Under the pieces are notes generated by a model. The model was not told the origin of the DNA. It made no database searches and worked only from the letters and a program-made list of their open reading frames with translations. Both the position numbers and the translations under genes were made by a program. Positions 56,353 to 64,000 of a stretch of 64,000 nucleotides of DNA are shown piece after piece; the stretch's first letter is position 1; the number at the start of each line of letters is the position of its first letter. Origin of the DNA: Lacrimispora xylanolytica (lineage in GTDB: Bacteria > Bacillota > Clostridia > Lachnospirales > Lachnospiraceae); the NCBI RefSeq assembly GCF_026723765.1, contig NZ_CP113524.1, positions 4,117,501 through 4,181,500 on the forward strand. The letters are read 5' to 3'.

Positions 56353-57171
56353 ATGGAACGACTGAAAAAAAAGGCCTATGAGCTGCGCCGGGATATTATT
56401 GAGGAAATCTACAATTCCAAAGCAGGCCATGTAGGAGGAGATTTAAGCGTTGTGGACATTTTGACCGTGCTTTATTATCAGGTCATGAATATAAGTCCTA
56501 AAAACATGAAGGATGAGAACAGAGACCGGTTTCTTCTAAGCAAGGGTCATTGTGTGGATGCCCTTTACATGGTTCTTGGCGACCTGGGATTTTTTGACAA
56601 GGAAGAGGCCATTCACTCTTTTTGTGCTTTCAATTCCCCTTACATCGGACATCCAAATACCAGCGTGCCAGGAATCGAGATAAACTCTGGGTCTTTGGGT
56701 CACGGACTTTCCTTAGGCGTGGGAATGGCTCTTGCCGCAAAAATGGATGAAAAGACCTATCGCACCTATGTGGTTCTTGGAGATGGTGAAATGGCGGAAG
56801 GCTCCAATTATGAGGCCATGATGTCCGCCTCCCACTATAAGCTTGATAATCTATGTGCCACGGTAGACTTAAATGGACTTCAGATCAGTGGAACTACCAA
56901 TGAAGTTATGTGCACAAGCGACCTTGGAGAGAAGTTCCGGGCCTTTGGCTGGAACGTCATCGATGTGAAAGATGGCAATGACTGTGACAGTCTTCTCTCT
57001 GCCTACCAGCAGGCGGCTTTGTGTAAGGGACAGCCCACAGCTGTAATTGCCCACACGGTAAAAGGAAAAGGAGTTTCCTTTATGGAGAATCAAAAGGGAT
57101 GGCATCACGGGGTGATGAACGAAGAACAGTATCAGACGGCTGTCAGAGAATTAGAGGAGGTGCTTTCATGA
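56353..57171 (+). CDS. Transketolase N-terminal subunit
   Basis: 272 aa, the thiamine-diphosphate-binding half of a split transketolase. Motifs: AGHVGGDLSVVDIL, LSKGHCVDALYMVL, NSGSLGHGLSLG and GDGEMAEGSNYEA with D-x-N-GLQ (TPP/metal). ATG 56353 has GGAG 8 nt upstream. Overlaps the C-terminal subunit gene (ATGA). Sits between an isomerase and a sugar kinase, so a dedicated C2-transfer step in this pathway is likely. Confidence 0.9.
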   Translation: MERLKKKAYELRRDIIEEIYNSKAGHVGGDLSVVDILTVLYYQVMNISPKNMKDENRDRFLLSKGHCVDALYMVLGDLGFFDKEEAIHSFCAFNSPYIGHPNTSVPGIEINSGSLGHGLSLGVGMALAAKMDEKTYRTYVVLGDGEMAEGSNYEAMMSASHYKLDNLCATVDLNGLQISGTTNEVMCTSDLGEKFRAFGWNVIDVKDGNDCDSLLSAYQQAALCKGQPTAVIAHTVKGKGVSFMENQKGWHHGVMNEEQYQTAVRELEEVLS

Positions 57172-58103
57172 ACCACATAACAAACCGCCAGGCAATTTGT
57201 GAAACTCTTATGGAAGCTGCGGAAAATGACCGAACGATTGTTGTGGCATGCTCGGATTCCAGAGGCTCTGCCTCTCTTGCCCCATTTGCCCAGGCATTTC
57301 CCCGGCAGTTTATTGAGCTTGGTATTGCAGAGCAGAATCTTGTTTCTGTATCCGCTGGTCTGGCTTCCTGCGGAAAAAAAGTCTTTGCAGCCTCTCCCGC
57401 CAGCTTTCTTTCCACAAGAAGCTATGAGCAGGTAAAAGTAGACGTTGCCTATTCCGGTACCAATGTGACCCTGATTGGCATCAGCGGCGGCATAAGCTAC
57501 GGCGCTCTTGGAATGACACACCACTCCCTCCAGGATATTGGGGCCATGGCCTGCCTTCCTGATATGCGGGTCTATGTCCCAAGCGACCGGTTTCAGACTG
57601 CCCGTTTAATCCGGGAACTGTTAAAGGATGAAAAACCTGCATACGTAAGAGTCAGCCGCTCTGCTACCGAAGACATTTACGGGGATGATATGGATTTTAC
57701 TTTAAACCGCGCCCATGTTCTGGCAGAAGGGAAGGATGCCGTTATCATTACCTGCGGCGAGCTGGTTCCATACGGTGTAAAGGCACAGAAAGAGCTGGAA
57801 AGGCAGGGATATGATGTAGGGCTCATAGATATGTACTGCTTAAAGCCCATAGATGAAGAAGCTGTCAAAAGGGCGGCCAGTCAGGCAGATGTCATTATCA
57901 CCGCAGAGGAGCACTCCCCATATGGGGGACTTGGAAGCATGGTGGCTCAAATCGTTTCTAGGGAAACAAAAAAAATGGTGGTGAACTTAGCTCTTCCAGA
58001 CGGTCACCTGATTTCCGGTACCAATCATGAGATATTCCATTATTACGGCCTGGATGACCTAGGTATGGTGGCTGCTGTGAAAAAGGCAAGAAGCGAGGGA
58101 TAG
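57168..58103 (+). CDS. Transketolase C-terminal subunit
   Basis: 311 aa, the pyrimidine-binding and C-terminal half of the split transketolase. FIELGIAEQNLVSVSAGLA carries the catalytic Glu; GMTHHSLQDIGAM and VYVPSDRFQTARLI follow, then a transketolase C domain (GVKAQKELERQGYDVGLIDM). ATG 57168 overlaps the N-subunit stop and has a GGAGGTG site. Two-subunit enzymes of this type include sulfoquinovose-related and apulose-4-phosphate transketolases as well as ordinary ones. Confidence 0.9.
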   Translation: MNHITNRQAICETLMEAAENDRTIVVACSDSRGSASLAPFAQAFPRQFIELGIAEQNLVSVSAGLASCGKKVFAASPASFLSTRSYEQVKVDVAYSGTNVTLIGISGGISYGALGMTHHSLQDIGAMACLPDMRVYVPSDRFQTARLIRELLKDEKPAYVRVSRSATEDIYGDDMDFTLNRAHVLAEGKDAVIITCGELVPYGVKAQKELERQGYDVGLIDMYCLKPIDEEAVKRAASQADVIITAEEHSPYGGLGSMVAQIVSRETKKMVVNLALPDGHLISGTNHEIFHYYGLDDLGMVAAVKKARSEG

Positions 58104-58105
58104 CA

Positions 58106-59548
58106 ATGAAATATATAATTGCAATTGACCAGAGTACCCAGGCAACAAAGGCTGTCCTGTTTGATGAAAAAGGACGTTTTGTAGGCAGAGCTGACTTAAA
58201 GCATCAGCAGATCATAACGGAACATGGCTGGGTATCCCATGACCTGACTGAAATCTATGAAAACACCCTCCAATCCGTCCGGGATGTAGTGGATAAAACT
58301 GGAATAGATGCTGCAAGCATTGCGGCTGTTGGTATCAGTAATCAGAGGGAGACCACTGCTTTATGGGATAAATTGGGCAATCCTCTGGCACATGCCGTGG
58401 TGTGGCAGTGCGCCAGGGCAAAAGAAATCACAGAGCGATTTCAGGAGGAAAAGGAAATGGTCCGGGAAAAGACCGGACTTTCTCTATCCCCCTATTATCC
58501 GGCTTCAAAGATGGCCTGGCTCCTTACCCACCTAAGGCCCAAGGAACCCTTTTGCCTTGGGACCATGGATAGCTGGCTTATCTATAAGCTGACAGATGGG
58601 TTAAGTTTTTATACCGATTATTCCAACGCTTCCCGCACTCAGCTCTTTAACCTCCATACACTTTGCTGGGACCAGGAGCTGTGCCAACTTTTTGGCATTC
58701 CGATGACATCTCTTCCCGAAGTGATGGACAGCAATGCCTGCTTTGGTTATACAGACTTTGGGGGATTCCTAAATAAAAAAATACCCATTCATGGGGTCAT
58801 GGGAGATTCCCACAGTGCGCTCTTCGGCCAGAAATGCCATTGTAAGGGCATGGCAAAGGCCACCTATGGAACTGGCTCTTCCATTATGATGAACATAGGA
58901 AGTACCTTTGCCGCCAGCCATGCAGGACTTGCCACTTCTCTTGCCTGGGGAATTGACGGAAAGGTGGAGTTTGTACTGGAGGGAAATATCCATTATGCCG
59001 GGGCAGTAATATCCTGGCTTCAAAATGACTTAAAGCTGATTTCCTCCGCCAAAGAGGCGGAGGAGCTGGCCGCCATTTCTAATCCTGAGGATAGCACCGT
59101 TCTTGTTCCGGCCTTTACCGGTCTTTCCGCGCCTTACTGGAAGGAGGATGCGAAGGCAGTTCTATGGGGAATGAGCCGGACGACTGGAAGGGCAGAAATT
59201 GCAAAAGCCGCCCTAGACAGCATCGCCTTCCAGGTCATGGATGTTCTAAATGCTATGGAACGGGACAGTGCTTGCAGCTTAAAGGAATTGTGTGTAGACG
59301 GAGGACCTGCAAAAAACAGCCGATTGATGCAGTTTCAAAGTGATATTGCAAGACAGACACTTCGGGCCTCCAGACAGGAGGAGCTTTCTGCCATCGGTGT
59401 TGCCTATCTGGCAGGCATGGCAGCCGGAATTTCAAAAGAAGAAGAAATATTTGGGCAAATAGAGTATGATATCTATACCCCAGCTATGGATTCCCAGACA
59501 AGAATCAGGCGTGTGAACCAATGGAATGAGGCTCTTTCTAAGATTTAA
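58106..59548 (+). CDS. FGGY-family carbohydrate kinase (glycerol-kinase-like)
   Basis: 480 aa. Motifs: ATP site IDQSTQATKAVLFD, ISNQRETTALWD, VWQCARAKEI, hinge TYGTGSSIMMNIG and FGGY signature region LKELCVDGGPAKNSRLMQFQSDI. The IDQST and SNQRETT strings are shared with glycerol kinases, but the context (isomerase and transketolase) suggests a ketose or branched ketose substrate. 2-bp gap after the transketolase gene; GAGGGATAGCA before ATG. Confidence 0.9.
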   Translation: MKYIIAIDQSTQATKAVLFDEKGRFVGRADLKHQQIITEHGWVSHDLTEIYENTLQSVRDVVDKTGIDAASIAAVGISNQRETTALWDKLGNPLAHAVVWQCARAKEITERFQEEKEMVREKTGLSLSPYYPASKMAWLLTHLRPKEPFCLGTMDSWLIYKLTDGLSFYTDYSNASRTQLFNLHTLCWDQELCQLFGIPMTSLPEVMDSNACFGYTDFGGFLNKKIPIHGVMGDSHSALFGQKCHCKGMAKATYGTGSSIMMNIGSTFAASHAGLATSLAWGIDGKVEFVLEGNIHYAGAVISWLQNDLKLISSAKEAEELAAISNPEDSTVLVPAFTGLSAPYWKEDAKAVLWGMSRTTGRAEIAKAALDSIAFQVMDVLNAMERDSACSLKELCVDGGPAKNSRLMQFQSDIARQTLRASRQEELSAIGVAYLAGMAAGISKEEEIFGQIEYDIYTPAMDSQTRIRRVNQWNEALSKI

Positions 59549-59598
59549 TAAATTTCTAAAGAATATCTGGTAAATAATAAAGTGAGGTGATAAACATC

Positions 59599-60645
59599 AT
59601 GCGAATCAAATCCAAGGATATTGCGTCAGCACTTAAGCTGTCGCCAGCAACCGTATCCCTAGTTTTAAATCATAAGCCCGGAGTGAATGAAGAGACCAGA
59701 AAGCGGGTTTTTAATTATATAGAAGAAATGGAACGGGCAGAGCAAAGAAAGAGCAGGCTTATGAAAGCTGATAACAAGGGGACCATATTATTTTTAACTT
59801 ACATTAAGCATGGACTCATACTGAAACAAATTGCAAACCAGCCCGTCTCCCGCTTGTTTGAAGATATGGAATCTCTCTGCGCCCTTAGCGGATACTGTTT
59901 TTCATACGAAGTATTTTATGAAAAAACCGGGAATCTGGAAGAAATGTTAACGAAAATCAGGGAAAGGAACATCAAAGGAATCTATTTCATGGCTGCGGAA
60001 ATGATGGGGAGTGATGTTTATCCCTTTTTAAGATTAAACATTCCTATCGTAATTGGAGACAATCTGTTCTATGAGCTGGAGGCTGACAGCTACCTGGTGG
60101 ATAACAGAGAAGGCATAAGGCGGGGAGTGGATTATCTGGTGGACAAAGGGCACAGCCATATTGTTTATCTGGCACAGTCCATTGATATATTTAACTTTTC
60201 AGAGCGAAGAAAGGCTTTTATCGAAGAAATGGAAGTACGCCAGTGCGGAGATGGCACCAACCGGATTCTCCGCCTGGGAGATACGGTTGATGACGTTTAT
60301 GATGCCATGAATCAGTACCTAGACCGGGGGATTTTAAAAACGACTGCCTTTGTACTGGAAAGCTCTGTTATTACCCTGGGTACCACAAAGGCTCTCCTGG
60401 AGCGGAATATGAAAATACCCAGAGAAATCTCCCTGATTGGTTTTGACGCCCTTCCTATACAGAGCATTCCCGGCCTTAATCTGACTCTTATCAAAGGAAC
60501 CCATACAAACAGGCACCTGGCCGGCATGAAGCATCTGATCCGCCGACTGACAGATAAGGAAGATGAAATCGTCAGGGTCTATTACAGAACCCGGCTGATA
60601 GAAGGAGACAGTGTATTTGATAAAAAGAAATATATTTACCATTAA
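59599..60645 (+). CDS. LacI-family regulator within the sugar locus
   Basis: 348 aa. HTH (SKDIASALKLSPATVSLVL, NHKPGVNEETRKRV) and sensor domain (IKGIYFMAAEMMGSD, IVIGDNLFYELEADSYLVDN, ISLIGFDALPIQS). ATG 59599 has a GAGGTGATAAACATC site; the GTG at 59587 overlaps that site. It is a distant paralogue of the 53766-54779 regulator and is in the same operon as the kinase. It likely controls the downstream PTS/hydrolase part. Confidence 0.88.
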   Translation: MRIKSKDIASALKLSPATVSLVLNHKPGVNEETRKRVFNYIEEMERAEQRKSRLMKADNKGTILFLTYIKHGLILKQIANQPVSRLFEDMESLCALSGYCFSYEVFYEKTGNLEEMLTKIRERNIKGIYFMAAEMMGSDVYPFLRLNIPIVIGDNLFYELEADSYLVDNREGIRRGVDYLVDKGHSHIVYLAQSIDIFNFSERRKAFIEEMEVRQCGDGTNRILRLGDTVDDVYDAMNQYLDRGILKTTAFVLESSVITLGTTKALLERNMKIPREISLIGFDALPIQSIPGLNLTLIKGTHTNRHLAGMKHLIRRLTDKEDEIVRVYYRTRLIEGDSVFDKKKYIYH

Positions 60646-60690
60646 CCATCGCCCATGGATTTAAAGAAAATTTAAATCCATGGGTGATGT
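60646..60690. other. Long stem-loop after the second LacI gene
   Basis: CATCGCCCATGGATTTAAA pairs with TTTAAATCCATGGGTGATG (one G-T pair, 5-nt loop). No T-run follows on the plus strand (TGCACAAAA), so it is either a weak terminator or an mRNA-stabilising hairpin. The remaining spacer to 60853 is AT-rich, with a possible TTAATT-17-TAATAT promoter (-10 near 60726). Confidence 0.5.
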
Positions 60691-60793
60691 GCACAAAAAA
60701 ATTAATTTTAATATTGTTTTCATGTAATATTTTAACACAGATAGAGAAAAATCCGGTGGGGATTGAACCTCCATTTTGGTGATGCTAGTATAA

Positions 60794-62716
<1,923 letters not shown>

Positions 62717-62732
62717 AGAAATGGAGGCGCCA

Positions 62733-64000
62733 ATGAGCAGGCTAAAGATAAATGAGGATGGCAGGACTTTTAAACTGGACGGGCAAAGATTCTTTTATCT
62801 TGCAGACACCGTTTGGAGTGCCTTTACTTCTGCCACAATGGATGAGTGGGAATTTTATCTGGAGAAACGCTGGGCACAGGGCTTTACCGTACTGCAGATC
62901 AATATTCTGCCACAATGGGACCGCTGCATGTCCGATGTCGGGGTGTACCCATTTGAAACACAAGACGGTATTATATTTGATTATACCAAATGGAATGACG
63001 CCTATTTTGAACGAGCAAGGACCATGTGCAAAATGGCAAGGGAAAAAGGCTTTCAGCTGGCCCTTGTAGTCTTATGGCTGAATTTTGTTCCCGGCACCTG
63101 GGGAAGCAGGATGAAGAGCGATTACATCATGCCAAGAGAGCTTGTAGAGCCTTATACCAAAAAAGTCGTGGAAGCATTTGAGGAATTTGAACCAATTTAC
63201 ATGGTAAGCGGTGACACCGATTTTGATACCCCGGAGTCTGTGGATTATTACGAAGCAGCCCTGTCTGTGGCTTGTCAGATGTCACCGGATTCCTTAAAAG
63301 CAATGCATATCAAACGTGGATATGATTATATACCGGAATCCTTTTTAGATCGGATCAGCTTTTATATGTACCAGTCAGGGCACAATGCAGACGGCCAGCA
63401 AATGGCATACGTTCTGGCAGAAAAGTTCTACCGGGATTACCCGAAAAAACCTGTGATCAATGCAGAGCCCTGTTACGAGCAGATGGGCTACAGCCGAAAT
63501 ATGTACGGCAGATTCCAGCCCTTTGATATCCGAAAGGCTGCCTTTAGCAGCCTTTTATCCGGGGCCTGTGCCGGAATCACCTACGGAGCCCATGGGGTGT
63601 GGAACTGGAAAAAAAGCGGCAAACAGCCCAATCCTGTTATGGGGGAGGGGTTTGACAAATCCTTTTCCATGCAGGAAGCCTTACTCTTTCCCGGTGCCTG
63701 GGATTACGGATATCTGGCTGATTTTATGGAGAGAACCATTGTTGATGAGCTGATTCCGGCGTCAGACCTTTTGGAGGAGAAATCCTCTGATATCCGCATG
63801 GCCATGACAGCCCAGGGACAGTATTTAATCTATATGCCCTATCCCACGGAGCTTCTAATAAAGAAAGAACTTCATGGATACCAGGCGAAAGCCATTAATT
63901 TATCCGATCGGCGCATCGCCAGGGTAGGGATTGAAGAAAAAGAAAACAGCACAAAAGTCTCCATGCACAGTTTCCAGGATGATGTTCTTCTCTTTTTGAC
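62733..64000 (+). CDS. DUF4038 / GH140-like glycoside hydrolase, 3' end beyond the window
   Basis: 422 codons visible. An N-terminal DUF4038 (TIM-barrel) domain begins FKLDGQRFFYLADTVWSAF, with WAQGFTVLQINILPQWD, Asp161 in YMVSGDTDFD and Glu245 in VINAEPCYEQMGY. These match the positions of the catalytic Asp and Glu of GH140 apiosidases. No signal peptide, so cytoplasmic, unlike the secreted Bacteroides enzymes. GGAGG precedes ATG 62733. Last visible gene of the locus and directly downstream of a PTS. Confidence 0.8.
   Translation, partial: MSRLKINEDGRTFKLDGQRFFYLADTVWSAFTSATMDEWEFYLEKRWAQGFTVLQINILPQWDRCMSDVGVYPFETQDGIIFDYTKWNDAYFERARTMCKMAREKGFQLALVVLWLNFVPGTWGSRMKSDYIMPRELVEPYTKKVVEAFEEFEPIYMVSGDTDFDTPESVDYYEAALSVACQMSPDSLKAMHIKRGYDYIPESFLDRISFYMYQSGHNADGQQMAYVLAEKFYRDYPKKPVINAEPCYEQMGYSRNMYGRFQPFDIRKAAFSSLLSGACAGITYGAHGVWNWKKSGKQPNPVMGEGFDKSFSMQEALLFPGAWDYGYLADFMERTIVDELIPASDLLEEKSSDIRMAMTAQGQYLIYMPYPTELLIKKELHGYQAKAINLSDRRIARVGIEEKENSTKVSMHSFQDDVLLFL

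Noticed and set aside
60754-60770. Sequence whose complement looks like a tRNA T-arm (GGTTCAATCCCCACC)
   Set aside because: No matching acceptor, anticodon or D-arm can be drawn around it, so it is not a tRNA gene; probably chance.

Overview
The window looks like a chromosomal segment of a Gram-positive, moderately low-GC, spore-forming Clostridia, most likely Lachnospiraceae (Lacrimispora / Clostridium saccharolyticum-like). Evidence: strong AGGAGG-type ribosome sites, sigma-A promoters, MutS2, MecA, a CwlD-type amidase, LicT/BglG antitermination, AraR- and LacI-type sugar regulators, and many PTS/ABC sugar systems. Family names come from protein motifs read by eye; no database search was run.

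Layout. 1-6.1 kb: a truncated pRiA4b ORF-3-like gene, then the phosphate operon pstS-C-A-B-phoU behind a PhoP-box-like promoter. 6.2-20.8 kb: nagA, a VanRS-like two-component pair, a YhaM-type exonuclease, an HtrA-like protein that has lost its catalytic triad, mutS2, a PhoPR-like pair, and a beta-glucoside PTS under LicT-type antitermination. 20.9-27.9 kb: a PhoH/PIN ATPase and an arabinose/galactose-type ABC transporter with its AraR-type regulator and two perfect operators. 28-37 kb: a long leftward run of housekeeping genes (sua5, dCMP deaminase, radical SAM, nth, DnaQ-like exonuclease, a 36-aa membrane peptide, VanW protein, AIR-synthase-like, Lrp, aminotransferase, trmL). 37-41.2 kb: asnA, an AgrAC-like pair without AgrB/D, and a coiled-coil protein.

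41.2-45.5 kb is an AT-rich accessory island. It holds an unknown membrane protein with a downstream 44-aa peptide, three phage-tail-like proteins behind a promoter-terminator leader, and a decayed tyrosine integrase. 45.5-52.1 kb: envelope genes (CwlD amidase, metallophosphoesterase lipoprotein, SH3/GH18 protein) and a cluster pairing a Hanks kinase-ParA-like fusion with a second ParA-like protein; both ParA-like domains lack the P-loop lysine. 52.3-52.6 kb: an apparent unannotated type I toxin-antitoxin locus (26-aa hydrophobic peptide plus convergent antisense RNA), followed by mecA.

53.8-64 kb is a sugar catabolic locus: two LacI regulators, a fucose/arabinose-isomerase-like protein, a split transketolase, an FGGY kinase, a beta-glucoside-type PTS and a cytoplasmic GH140-like (DUF4038) hydrolase. 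The combination suggests uptake and intracellular cleavage of an apiose-containing glycoside, with apiose routed through an isomerase-kinase-transketolase pathway. This is inference, but it is the best candidate for a new system here, together with the kinase/pseudo-ParA cluster.
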